This document shows, piece by piece, positions 1 to 14,308 of a stretch of 64,000 nucleotides of DNA. The notes below the pieces were generated by a model. That model was not told the origin of the DNA and made no database searches. It saw nothing but the letters and a program-made list of their open reading frames with translations. The stretch comes from Chamaelirium japonicum (taxonomy: Eukaryota; Streptophyta; Magnoliopsida; Liliales; Melanthiaceae), in NCBI GenBank assembly GCA_947650365.1, contig OX393549.1, positions 86,544,400 through 86,608,399 of the forward strand, in the 5' to 3' direction. Each line of letters starts with the position of its first letter. Within the stretch, counting starts at the first letter, position 1. The translations under genes and the position numbers were made by a program.

Positions 1-110
1 CAACACCGGCGATCACATGGAGGTACCATCACTTCCCCATATACAAAGTACTCTTCGAATTCATTGGAGTTGTGATTTCCTTAATGCTCGGGGAGATTAT
101 ATGATGGCAG

Positions 111-365
111 ATTGTGAGCAACGGGAGGTATAAGAGCGTGCTGCACCGTGCGACGGTGAATAGCAGGAGCAAAAGGGTGTCGGTCGCGATGGTGATAGGG
201 CCATCGCTGGACTCGGTCGTCGTCCCCGCTCCACCGGTGGTGAGCGGCGAGGGCTGCCCGGTGGTCTATCGGGGAATGAAGTATAAGGACTTTGTGGAGT
301 ACCAACAGAGCAACTGGCACAAGAAGAAGTCTGTTCTGGATCTCCTACGATTACCAGCCGAGTGA
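111..365 (+). CDS. 2-oxoglutarate/Fe(II)-dependent dioxygenase, terminal exon (partial)
   Basis: This is the last exon of a plant 2-oxoglutarate-dependent dioxygenase, an enzyme class that oxidises small metabolites in the cytosol. The exon opens after a tract ending in ATGGCAG (104-110), a good 3' splice site, so bases 1-110 read as intron and the earlier exons lie off the left edge. The encoded segment begins IVSNGRYKSVLHRATVNS. The His of LHRATV is the third iron ligand of the double-stranded beta-helix, and the Arg of KRVSVA is the RxS residue that binds the 2-oxoglutarate carboxylate. The tail (YKDFVEYQQSN, then a stop at 363-365) resembles the C-terminus of DMR6-like oxygenases and flavanone 3-hydroxylase relatives. 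No lesion is visible. Family membership is seen directly; the subfamily is inferred and the substrate cannot be told from this exon. Confidence 0.85.
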   Translation: MVSNGRYKSVLHRATVNSRSKRVSVAMVIGPSLDSVVVPAPPVVSGEGCPVVYRGMKYKDFVEYQQSNWHKKKSVLDLLRLPAE

Positions 366-716
366 TTTCGATCTTTCCCGTGGTTTGGTTCCTTAGTACT
401 GAAATATTGAAGTGTGAAATAAGTGAATTCGTCACTGATTTATAGTACAAGTTGGTTTCTTTTGTGTGCAACAATTTTTTTTTAAAATTTCTTTCCAGAA
501 AAGTGTTGGGTTTTACTTTGGCCCATTAAAACCCGACCCAAAAGATATGCACACTAAATTTCACTCGGGCAAGGATTCAGGGCTCTCTCGGGCAAATTCG
601 GGCCAGGTTCTGCGAATAGAACGCGCCTCGGAATTTCACCCGAGCGACCCTGATTTCGCCTGGGCGAAGTCAGGCTGGCAACACCAGTGCATCTCATGGA
701 TTAAGCTGAATTTGTA
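366..716. other. 3' flank of the dioxygenase gene, no gene recognised
   Basis: This holds the presumed 3' UTR and flank of the dioxygenase gene. From about 505 it contains a stretch with repeated CTCGGGC and CCCGA words that looks repeat-derived, ending where the 0.82-kb tandem array begins. I see no coding sequence. Confidence 0.5.
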
Positions 717-4843
<4,127 letters not shown>

Positions 4844-4945
4844 GCAGCTCTAATGATTATTACTGTTTGGGCTCTTTTTGCCTCACTTGTTTGAATGAAC
4901 AACATGGAAATGGTGGAGTGCACATGGACCTTACATGTGGTGCCT

Positions 4946-5514
4946 CGCACAATTAGGGTTACAAATGAACCAAGAAAGCCGTTCATGAATAGCTCGCGAA
5001 CAAGCCCAATAAAAGCTTGTTTGAGTTCGTTCGGTTACTAGTTAAGCTAAGCTAAGCCTAGAGTTTAGGTTCGTTTAATAAATGAGCCAAGCTCAAGCAA
5101 GCCAAAGCTCGGCTCAGTTGGGCTCGCGAACAAACTTGTTTAGGGCTTGTGAGTAGGCTCATGAATAGGCTCATAAATGGCTTGAATAAGCCAAACATAT
5201 AGCCTAGTCTGAAGTTTAGCTAGGCTCGTGAACAAGCTCGATAAGAGACTATTCGATCACTGATTGAGCATAACCAAAGCTCGATAGGCTCATGAACAAA
5301 CTCAAGCAGACCAAAGCTCGTGAACAAGCTCGTGAAGTTTACGCTCATGAACAGGCTCGATAGGCTCATGAACAAACCAAAGCTCGGCTCGACTCGGCTT
5401 GATTATTAAACAAGCCAAGCCCAAGCCTAAAATCTAGGCTCGTTTAATAAACGAACAAGCTCAAACAGGCCAAAGCTCGGCTCAGCTCGGCTTGTTTGCA
5501 GCCCTACGCACAAT
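4946..5514. mobile_element. Non-autonomous hAT element (MITE), GCTCG-rich body, with 8-bp duplication
   Basis: The element proper is 4954-5506 (553 bp). Its ends are TAGGGTTACAAATGAACC and, reading inward from the right, TAGGGCTGCAAACAAGCC. It is flanked by a perfect 8-bp direct repeat, CGCACAAT, at 4946-4953 and 5507-5514. TAGGG-type ends with 8-bp duplications are the signature of the hAT superfamily. The body is made of repeated words such as AAGCTCG, GGCTCG and AACAAGC and encodes nothing. Movement would depend on a hAT transposase elsewhere. Confidence 0.88.
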
Positions 5515-5995
5515 ATCATGCATGGGCAAGCGCTGTGTCTGCAAAGGGCATTGGGCTGTAGGGTGCTAATTAGATGCACCTAGCACTTCCTCATAGTCAC
5601 CTGGGTCGATTTTCTTTTTGGCTAGACTCGGTCCAGTGGGCTGGTTCAATGGGCTAGCTAGTTGGGTCGACTCGAGTGCATAGAAAAATAAGTAACTCAG
5701 CGATTGCAATTATTGCGCTTGCCTGGGTGGTTGGACTTTCGCACACCTTACGCCTATGCGGTTCGGCTAAAATACATTTGGGCGATGGGTGCCTCCATGA
5801 ACCGGTGCGTATTAGGTTGTTTTGTTCGATCGGTGTATAAAGGGATCCAACATTTCTTTCTTTGATCTTGTAAGAAAATTATTTGATTCATTTCAGACAT
5901 TAATTAATACCAACCCCGTACAATGCACAAACGATTATGATGTTGCTCGAATGAATCGTGCATCCGGCACCGCATCCCCATTGTGCGTGTGTGTG

Positions 5996-6072
<77 letters not shown>

Positions 6073-7071
6073 GAAGGGTGCCACGTGGCACCAAAGGCCT
6101 CGGCTTTATAAGAGTAGTATAGATACCAAGGATTTTCATAAGACCTCTTTGATTTTTAAAATAAGTATTCAATGAAAAAATACAATTTATTTTTATTTCC
6201 TATCATCGTATCATATATATTACACATAGAGGGAGTAAAAGTGACAAATATTTATCTTGTCTAAATAAAATTCTTAAATCATTTACCCATAAGAAAGTAG
6301 AGTATCAAATATCGAAATCAATAGAAATATTGATGTACGTAAATTGACAAGATACTGAGCTGGATACGTATACAAGCATGATCATTGGAGCAAATATTTT
6401 GTATGAATTACGTGACATAATTTTATTTTTTAGTCCATCATATATTATTTGGTTTAATTTGATGGGATTTTAGTCAAACTATGATGTATTGGTCATTTTA
6501 TAATTATTAGGGGTCTTTTATTAATAATCATAGGCCTAGTTTACAAGAGCCGTAGTCTTTTTCAATTGTTTCTTATACAAATGACTCGGGTTTTTTTTTT
6601 TTTTGTTGGACTAGCTAGGCGGTCAAAGGACAGGACGCTAAAGCAAGCGCTCAAAATGATCCGGAGGTTGAAATGATGGAGGCCACAGTTGCTATTTATT
6701 AATTTCATAATCCTGTGAACATGACATCAATAGTTATGATTTGTTTGCTCAAACAAGACGCAACGGCCTTGAGGAAAAGTTCGCTCCACAATGTCAATAT
6801 TGGGAGTCAAGCATGGAACCTCTCCACCAAAGGGGAGACAAAGTACTACCAGGCCAAGATCGAGCCCGTTGGTTATACAAATGAATTTAATGCACCATTA
6901 CTAGTCAATTTTACATTGATAAAAGAACTGAGATTTTTCTTTTTTGGGGGGGGGGGGTCAAAGCATCTTAGTGGATTCCATATTTATGTCCTTTGTGGAT
7001 TCTAAAGAAGGCGGCACTCTTCTTCTACCTCACGCAACTTGAGTTTCCTATTGTGGTTCCTTTCGCTCTGC
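5515..7071. other. Intergenic, no gene recognised; AT-rich with (GA)n tract
   Basis: No supported gene. The stretch includes a GTGTGTGT-(GA)n microsatellite, a T-run near 6592 and an AT-rich segment from about 6180 to 6600. The reading frame at 6715-7005 has no recognisable domain and is interrupted by a G homopolymer near 6946, so I do not call it. Confidence 0.6.
5999..6069. repeat. (GA)n microsatellite
   Basis: A pure GA dinucleotide run of about 70 bp directly follows a short GT run. The reading frames across it are low-complexity artefacts. Confidence 0.95.
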
Positions 7072-7254
7072 AAGAAATACTATTTAGCCAGAAGGTTATT
7101 TCGATTCTGCTCAACCTGATTGATGTGGCAGTATATGAGTGGTGGTTGAATCTCACTAGAGATACTTAAATATCTTACACCACCACTCATACGCTGCCAC
7201 ATCAATTGGGTTGAGCGGAATCAGAAAGACCTTGAAGTCGAATAGCATTTCTTT
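7072..7254. mobile_element. Fold-back MITE, copy 1
   Basis: An inverted repeat of about 180 bp. The left arm, from AAATACTATTTAGCC through GATGTGGCAG to GAGTGGTGG, is matched by the right arm from CCACCACTC through GCTGCCACATC to GAATAGCATTT. The loop is a short AT-rich segment near 7148-7175. The outer motif AAATRCTATT is shared with the element at 7641. I could not fix a target duplication, so the superfamily is open. Confidence 0.7.
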
Positions 7255-7640
7255 TGTCCCTGCCTATATTAAATTGATAAATAATTAATTATATCTTTCT
7301 AAATATAGTGTACCATAATCCTCTATCATATATATTTTTTTATAACAATATCATATCTTTCTTTGATTCCATGACAAAATGCGATGGCTTTTACAAAACA
7401 TAAGTTATTATTTGTGTGACAATGATCGGTTAGATCCCATTTGTACAGAGAAACTCTACCGATTAAGATGATAATCAGATGATAAGAGATTTAACGTAGC
7501 TAAACCTATTTAAGATAATAATCCTTTTATCAATTTCGGTTCTTTCTCTTCTCAGTTGATGTAGATTAGGGTATTTTAAAATTTTACTCAAATACACTTG
7601 ACTTTTGTGAATTGAATGTGAACACGACCTTAGGAAATTG

Positions 7641-7838
7641 AGAAATGCTATTCAGCCACTTGGGTTTACAAATGACTGACGTGGCGGTGATCACAAGAGT
7701 CTGTTTGCACCTAGGATCGACCAATGAATGACACTCGACTTGGACTAGCAAGCAAACAGACAGCTAGCAATAATTACAGCAGATTGTGATCATCGCCACG
7801 TCTGTCGTCTGTAAACCCGTCTGGTTGAGTAGCATGTC
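7641..7838. mobile_element. Fold-back MITE, copy 2 of the same end type
   Basis: Second inverted repeat of about 200 bp. The left arm, AAATGCTATTCAGCCACTTG through GGGTTTACA to GACGTGGCGGTGATCAC, pairs with the right arm, GTGATCATCGCCACGTC through TGTAAACCC to GTTGAGTAGCATGT. Its ends resemble those of the 7072 element but the arm sequences differ, so the two share termini more than bodies. Non-coding. Confidence 0.7.
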
Positions 7839-7879
7839 TCCATAACGTTTGATTGTCCAATATGAGACCTAAGAATTAT

Positions 7880-9060
7880 TTGTGAAGGGAGAATGGGGTG
7901 AGTCGGGATCCTACAACCTGGTCAGCTGGAAGTAAGTATGTAAATCCCGTGATCAAGGCCGGCTGGGTGTACTTGATTTGGCGGATTTCAACCGTGCTTT
8001 GCTTAGAAAATGGTGGTGGCTTTTACAGAACGATCTCAGAGAAAGCTGGAGCTCCATTGTTCGAGATCACTACTTTCAACACTTATCCCATAAGTACCCA
8101 TGTGGTTGGGTCTTTAGATATGTTTCTCTGTTTTGGTGAGGGGTATCCAAATCGTTTGATGTTTTTCATTGCGTGCGGGTGTCATGTAGTGCTTGGTTCA
8201 GGTACGAACATCCACTTCTGACAGGATATTTAGTTGGGAGAGATATCGCTTAGTATGTTGTTTGGAGAGTTGTTCGAGTTAGCATGTGATCCAGGCGCTA
8301 GAGTGCGGTCACAATGGAGGCAATGGGTGGGGACCGGGAGTTGGCTTATCTCTTTTTGGTGGGTGCGCCCTCATCACCTGGCATCATTACTAGAGAAGTT
8401 CTACCCTAACCTTTAGTCGATCTCGATCACGATCTCGAGTGGCCGGGACACTAAGTGGTGGTGGTGGGAGAGTAGTGGTAGATTCTTGATTAGAACACTC
8501 TATCGATTCATCAATAGTGGATGTCTGATTTGTCGGGTGGCTGGGCACCTTTAGCATATGAGGGCACCATTAAAAGTCTGCATCTTTGCATAAATTGCTT
8601 TGAAGAACCGAATTCTTACTTGGATTCAGCTTCTGTGGCGGCGACATCGTCCAGGTGTGACCGATGCTTCTTGCCCATGCTGCGGCTCGAGAGCTAGAGA
8701 ATTACCAACCATCTGTTGTTGCATTGTCCGCAAGTGGCAACAATGTATGGGCGTGTGTGCGCGGCTGCTGGGGTATGGATCCAAGGTTGTGCTGCATTAT
8801 TGTTCTCATTGTAGACCAAATAGCATAGCAAGGGAGTTGGTGGCTACTGTAGGCGGGCTTGGGATGCACTGGCTTTCGCTGTTATATGGCAGATTTGGCG
8901 GATACGCAATGATAAAGTTTTTTGCAGGATGATAAGATAAGAAGAAGATATTATTTCAGGTATTCATCAGATAATTCAGAATTGGAGCCCCAATTCTAGT
9001 TTAGATGATAAGTTGCGAGGTCTTTTGTGATGAGTTGGCAATGTCTTGATATTTAGCTAT
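7880..9060 (+). pseudogene. LINE (non-LTR retrotransposon) relic: end of RT to zf-RVT and tail
   Basis: Broken frames on + resemble the C-terminal part of plant L1-type ORF2. Near 7964-8020 there is LGVLDLADFNRALLRKWWW, the conserved block after the reverse transcriptase fingers and palm. Around 8560-8720 comes a zf-RVT region (APLKVCIFA, then NRILTW, then CPCCG). Near 8860-8910 an IWQIWRIRNDKVF block matches the usual WxIWxxRN motif. Several stops and frame changes separate these blocks, and the upstream endonuclease and catalytic RT are absent, as expected for a 5'-truncated insertion. No poly-A tail or duplication was fixed. Confidence 0.75.
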
Positions 9061-9332
9061 CCGGCTCGTCTATAATAGAGAGATTGGGACCGCAAACTCA
9101 CCGCCTCCTAAATCTGAAAAAAGTCAACGTCTTAATCTACTAGACCCGAAGGTCTCCTCTTGGGTTTTTTTTCAACCCTCGTGGTACGTACTAGTGGGTC
9201 TGACGGTTCAACCCCCTTCTTGCTTTAGACCGAGAAAAGTCATCCGGTTAAGCTAATCCCGTTTACCGCTTCTTCTGTGAGTCCTCTCGGCTCAGATCTC
9301 TCCAGCTTCATCGCGGCTGCATAAAGGAGATT

Positions 9333-9338
<6 letters not shown>

Positions 9339-9363
<25 letters not shown>
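9339..9363 (+). promoter_or_regulatory. (CT)n tract just upstream of the ANTH start codon
   Basis: About 25 bp of CT dinucleotides lie 12 bp before the ATG at 9376. CT-rich stretches are common around plant transcription starts and in 5' leaders. This one could mark the leader of the ANTH transcript; no TATA box was assigned. Confidence 0.4.
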
Positions 9364-9364
<1 letters not shown>

Positions 9365-9375
9365 AGGGGCGTGCT

Positions 9376-10437
9376 ATGGGTCGGAGGTTAAGAGTCCTGG
9401 TCGGAGCTCTAAAGGACAAGGCCTCCCTTAGCAGAGCCACTCTCCTCTGCTCCTCCTCCACCGCCGCCACCACCACCAGCATCACCTCCTCGCCCCACCT
9501 GGTCGTGCTCCGGGCCACCACCCACCACCCCTCCACCGACCCCCCACACCCGCGGCACATCCAGGCGCTGCTAGCCTTCGGCCACGGATCCCGCCTCGCA
9601 GCCGCCGCCTTCGTCGACGCCCTCATCGCGCGCCTCCGCACCACGCGCGACGCCGCCGTCGCGCTCAAGACCCTACTCGCCGTCCACCACGCCGTCGCCC
9701 GCGGCGCCTTCATCCTCAGGGACCAGCTCTCCACCGCGCTCCACCCGGCCTCCGGCCAGAACCCTCTCAACCTCTCCGCCTTCCGCGACGGCTCCTCCCA
9801 CGAGATGTGGGCCCTCTCCGCCTGGGTCCGCTGGTACGCCCGCGTCCTCGAGCTCCTCCTCGCCGCCTCCCGGGTTATCCGCAGCTTCCCGAACCCCAAC
9901 AGGGCCCTCAAAAGTGAGGCAGACGATGAGAGGGTCTCGTCGCTTCTGAACGCAGACCTTCTAAGGGAGCTCGACCCGCTGGTGGGATTCGTGGAGGAGA
10001 CCCGCCGGGTGCCGGAGGCGCCCGACGTGGAGGGTAACGGGCTGGTGCGGGCGGCGGTGAGCTTAATCGAGGAGGACATAATCACCGCGGAGCGCGAGAT
10101 CCTGGTCCGGGTCAGAGAGATGGGCGAGCGGCTTGGTTCCTCTCTCAGGTTCTCCGACTCGGTCGAGCTGGTGTGCTTGCTCAGGCGGTTCGAGGACTGC
10201 AGTGATCGGCCGCTCGGCGGGAAATGGACGGCTGATGATGGCGAGAGATCCTGGGCTGATGTTCGTGCCGTGATGAAGAGGGCCGGAGAGGTGGTGTTTA
10301 GGGTGGAGGAGGAGAGGGAGAGAGGGAGGAGGGTGAGGAGAGAGACGGTAAGCCAGTCGGCCCGGATCGTGGGCCATGATCATATGGTACCGGCCGATCA
10401 GCTCCGGTTCGGTTCGAGCAGATGGTCGGATGGTTGA
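9376..10437 (+). CDS. Putative clathrin assembly protein with ANTH domain
   Basis: An uninterrupted 353-residue frame encodes a plant AP180/CALM-type protein. The ANTH domain fills roughly residues 5-180. It carries LLAFGHGSRLAAAAFVDAL near 66-84, then RLRTTRDAAVALKTLLAVHH near 88-107, the usual helix with VALKxLxxxH, then the FRD-SS-H pattern and WVRWYARVLE near 150-160. Such proteins bind PI(4,5)P2 at the plasma membrane and recruit clathrin during endocytosis. The short Arg-rich C-terminal part lacks obvious NPF or long clathrin-binding repeats, and the overall length and lack of introns fit the short single-exon subgroup typified by Arabidopsis At4g40080. The start is the first ATG after the CT tract. 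GC content and GC3 are far above the surroundings. Family assignment is firm; the individual role is unknown. Confidence 0.88.
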   Translation: MGRRLRVLVGALKDKASLSRATLLCSSSTAATTTSITSSPHLVVLRATTHHPSTDPPHPRHIQALLAFGHGSRLAAAAFVDALIARLRTTRDAAVALKTLLAVHHAVARGAFILRDQLSTALHPASGQNPLNLSAFRDGSSHEMWALSAWVRWYARVLELLLAASRVIRSFPNPNRALKSEADDERVSSLLNADLLRELDPLVGFVEETRRVPEAPDVEGNGLVRAAVSLIEEDIITAEREILVRVREMGERLGSSLRFSDSVELVCLLRRFEDCSDRPLGGKWTADDGERSWADVRAVMKRAGEVVFRVEEERERGRRVRRETVSQSARIVGHDHMVPADQLRFGSSRWSDG

Positions 10438-10747
10438 GCCAGCGTGTTGGGCCTATCTATAATTCTATGTTATGGTATGTGTTAGGAATAATTAAGTGTA
10501 ATTAAGAAGACTAGTGGGTCTTTGTTTAATATTTGAGACAACGGCTGATATGCTTCATGCCTTTATTGCGTCTGTGTAAGAGAGGAGTGTGGGGGTGCCT
10601 TCATCAAAAGTTCAGATCTCCTCCAGTCGGTCGGTTGGTCGCCAGGTCGGCTTGCGTCACAGCTGCACGATGGTAGGCAACACGAGAGTGATTATCTGAA
10701 CCCTTCATCAAACATATACAACATCTCCGTTGTCCTTGTTTTTCAAC

Positions 10748-10753
10748 AATAAA
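10748..10753 (+). terminator. Possible polyadenylation signal of the ANTH gene
   Basis: AATAAA occurs about 310 bp after the stop codon in an AT-rich stretch, a normal 3' UTR distance in plants. Nothing else marks the transcript end. Confidence 0.35.
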
Positions 10754-10848
10754 TAGTATATAATGTGCTTCATTGTCCTCTTTTCTTTTCTTTTTTCTAT
10801 TTGGATGGAACTCCATTATCCTCTTTGTGGTAGCTTATACGGCAAGTT

Positions 10849-11715
10849 AAATGGATATGGATGATATAGAAGTAAAGTAAGCCAAAAGATCGGAGCATCC
10901 CTTATCCTTTCCCTTTCACCCTATCGGCGTTAGGGTTTTGGCGACCTCCCCCTCCCCCTGGCCCTCTCGGTCGTCACTGGTGCCACTGGGAGGGCAAGGA
11001 CTTTAGCATGGTGATCTTCCCCCGAGGTGGATCTAGGGTTCCCCCACCCCCCACCAATATAGGGGTTTCATCACTAGCGGCATAGGCCTCTTGTGTTCGT
11101 AGTTCCTAGGGTTGCGCGAACCTTGCCCTTTTGATTTGACAGTCAAAGTTCGGCTGAGGGGTAGCGTTTTTTGCCGATTTGCAGCTGGAGTGGAGATCTG
11201 GACCTCGGCCTGGCGGTGGCCGATGCTTCGATGAAGGGTTTCTTGATTCCCTCTGCCCGGTGGAGTGGATCTCGGTGGTGCGTGGCGGCGACGATTGGAT
11301 TGGAACTGTTTAGGGTTCGTCGGCAATGCCTCAATTCCAATGGTCGAGTTGTTGGTGTTTGTTTTTTGTTTTGTTTTGGTTTCTTTTTTTTTGGTTGGTT
11401 GGTTGTTCATATTTTCTCCTCCTACCTCTCCGGTGGTGTATAGTGTTCCCTGCCGGCATGCGGTGGTGGTGTGATTCAGCAGGTGAGCAGTGTTCCGTCG
11501 GCGTGCAGTGGTGTCATGTTCACGCCGCTGTGGCGATGGTTGCGGTCAGGGCCATGGGCCCTTCTCTCCACCTTGCGGTGGTGGTGATCCCTCCGTTGGG
11601 TGGGGGTCTTATCGCTAGCACCGGGGTGTGGTGCCTCCTGGAGGTCTGTTGACCCCCCCCCCGGCTTTCCATGAACAAAAAAAGAAAAAAGAAAAAAAAA
11701 GAAAAGAAATGGATA
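10849..11715 (+). mobile_element. Possible A-tailed retroposon (non-LTR or retrocopy)
   Basis: A GC-rich 849-bp block (about 10858-11706) that starts with T-rich and CCCTATCGG sequence and ends in an A-rich tail with few G (11678-11706). AAATGGATA occurs on both sides (10849-10857 and 11707-11715), a plausible 9-bp target duplication. The body has words such as GTTAGGGTTTTGGCGACC that suggest a transcript leader, and no long frame with known domains. It could be a non-autonomous LINE derivative or a processed copy of an unknown transcript. Confidence 0.45.
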
Positions 11716-12002
11716 GGAATGACCTGAGGGAAAGATAAAGTTAATCTGGTCGACAAGATCAGCATCATACTCAAATTGATGATAAGGTCAGAGAAGTATA
11801 TAATAGCATTCATCGTGTGTACAAATTAATCTTCTGAAGTAATTTGCTAACATACTCAAATTGATCTGCAAGAAGATCGAGGCTTAACTATGTGCCAAGG
11901 TCCTTTCGATGCCCAATTCAGATGAGAAGCAATAGGAAGAAGAAGCAAGTTCTTGGGTTAGAGTAGGGCAGATCGTGTTACATGGCCCCCGCGGAGAAGA
12001 TG
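11716..12002. other. Short intergenic segment, nothing recognised
   Basis: No coding, repeat or RNA signal that I can support. The last 45 bp, GATCGTGTTACATGGCC and following, loosely resemble the interior of the adjacent Cassandra element, which would be explained if an older tandem copy once stood here. Confidence 0.4.
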
Positions 12003-12190
12003 TGTGACAACCAAGATCCAATACAAAGAGCCAAGAGTCAAGACTTCTGAGGTTGTGATACCAAGATAGATGAGGTGAGGTGTACAAGGCTATGAGTTAG
12101 CCCCACATCACTTGGAGAGAAGGAGATCCTGAGCTACGGATTTCGTAAGAACACCGTAGTTAAGTATGCTCGGGAGAGAGTAGTACTAGG
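12003..12190 (+). repeat. Cassandra left LTR, first part
   Basis: First 188 bp of the left LTR, up to the Copia insertion point inside GTAGTACTAGG. The remaining 80 bp are at 22157-22236. Compared with the right LTR it lacks 57 bp between two GCTAC repeats (near 12135), a segment that in the right LTR holds TTATATAATTT upstream of the 5S-like part. Confidence 0.85.
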
Positions 12191-14294
12191 TGTTGGAAGT
12201 TAATCCGGGTCAGAGGCTCGCAGCGGAAGCGATTTGGCGGTCGAAAGACCATTCATGGTGCACGTTACACTATTTAATTTTTCATAGAAACTAATCTACA
12301 TATGTGGGCATGTGTATGCACGAGAATCGAAAACCCCTAACGGCAATCTAGCGTATTGATTAACTAGCATGCATGCAAATCATAATGCTCGCTAGATCTA
12401 CATGTTAGATTACACATACCTTTCGTACGGATCTTTTAACCGCGGAGAATTGTCTTCTTTGTCGATGGAGACGGAAGATCGTTCGCGAAGATGCCGATGG
12501 TACGAATGGAGATGTTGCCTTCTTGTTCACCCGATCTCACACGATGCACGGAACGTCGCTTTCGAATCTCTGAGTGCCTCCGAAGAACGACCCTTCTCCT
12601 TCTTCAGAACTCCACGCGAGGAAGACGAAGTAGCAAGCGGGAAACGGGAGATAAAACGGGAGAGAACTAGAGAGATGAGAGGAGGGGGGGTTCGGTTTTT
12701 CTGGACCATAGGGCCGGCCAACCCCCTTGGATAAGGATCCAAGGGGATAAAGACCTCCCACAGATATCTCTCCATTATCTCCGTTTTATCTCTCGTTGTA
12801 TTTATCCGTTTTCCCACTTTTTTAGGGCTCGATCTTAACCGTTTTATCGCCCTATCCCTATCTATATGGCCGGCCCTATAGATGAGGAATTCTTATCCCT
12901 ACATCATAGGGCCGGCCCTAGCAAGGTGCCTCACTACTAGGGTCGGCCAACAGTGAGGTCCGGCAGAGTGAGGTTTTTACCAAAACGCCCCGAAGCCTCA
13001 TTTTGACCATTTCTAGCGTGCGATACCTAGCGGCCACTTCTTAAGTGATCTTTACTAGTTACCTACTATTAACTGAGGCCACCGGAGGGTGCCTCTAGCA
13101 AAGTCAACTAGTCAACTCGCAACATACCCCGGTGCATCGCACCTATGCAGCGAAGTTTACTTATGGCTAGGGATTACTACATGCGACTCTGCACTAGTCT
13201 CGGGCTCAACCCTTAGTACTCGTATGTAGTTACGCATCTACCGTGCTCTAGTGCCAAGCACACATGGAGCGTATACTTCTTTCTTCCTCATGCTTATGGT
13301 GTTCTGAGGAGACGGTTCAAGAACCGTACATAATGTTGATAAGGTGGAACCATTAGGGACCGGGGTTCATGGCTTCCAACTCAAGCTCGATCGACACACT
13401 ACCCGAGTGTACCATCGATCCTCTGAGCTCGAGTTAACCTGCGTAGCCACCCAGAGTGCGACGCAAGCTGCACTCCAATTCACCCAGACTTACTATGTTC
13501 TCCATCATACCCCTGCTCTCCGCTTAGTAGTGGTAAACCCGCTGTCCCTCCACTTGATGCCATGATTCACTTCGAGCGGTGAAGACTACTGTCAGACTCG
13601 AATGATCATATGACTTGGTTCCTTCCAGGTTGACCTATACATCGTACCTCTGATTACCCCGTCGAGTAATCGAACCCGGTCAACAGTCAAACTGATGACC
13701 ACCAGGCCTGGGTTTGGTACAGTGTAAGTCACACCAAGGAACGCACCTCCCATCAGGGGTGTGGATGGCCTGCAGGAGTGACACGCTAATGCAACGCCAG
13801 CCGGGTAACCCAGTACACCGTGGTTTTGGATCACTGCATATGGATCCTCACACATTGGTGCGCCAAAGCACCACTCAACTGGTTAGTCCATCAGACGTGG
13901 TTCCTCAGGGTTTAGGACCGTTTTACCCTAAGCAGAAACACGGCTTAGTATACCAGTGTCTGCTCACTGATCTGTACACCGTGTTAGTTCCGTTCAGCCA
14001 TAGACACTGTGCCTGGTGATGACCATGGTGAAGACATCCCATGAACTGTCATCGCCAATAGCTTATCATGATGAGGCGACCAACCTGATCATAGCTGCAA
14101 ACTTATTTAGATTATATGGGACCAATCCACTCAGTCTTCAACTCAGTGGACTACCATATAACCATGGCTCTCTGTTCTTAAAAGAACACGTAACTATATT
14201 ACGCACCTATATGCATCTCATATAATAATAACTATCAATCTTTATTAGACCAAAACATAAAGTTTTACAAGCTTAGAACACATCAATCCCAACA
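12191..14294 (-). repeat. Copia A 3' LTR (left on +)
   Basis: 2104 bp, nearly identical to the right LTR apart from scattered substitutions and a 28-bp deletion at 12713/12714 that removes the TATA box present in the other LTR. The reading frames on it (for example 12402-12734, 13592-13855) are not genes. Confidence 0.93.
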
Positions 14295-14306
14295 ATCTCC
14301 CACTTG
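14295..14306 (-). promoter_or_regulatory. Copia A polypurine tract
   Basis: Read on the minus strand, CAAGTGGGAGAT abuts the 3' LTR start TGTTGGGATT. This is the expected site and composition of the plus-strand primer. Confidence 0.7.
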
Positions 14307-14308
14307 GT

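Noticed and set aside
9363..10085. 240-codon minus-strand frame opposite the ANTH gene
   Set aside because: It is an antisense shadow of a very GC-rich gene; Arg/Ser-rich with no domain.
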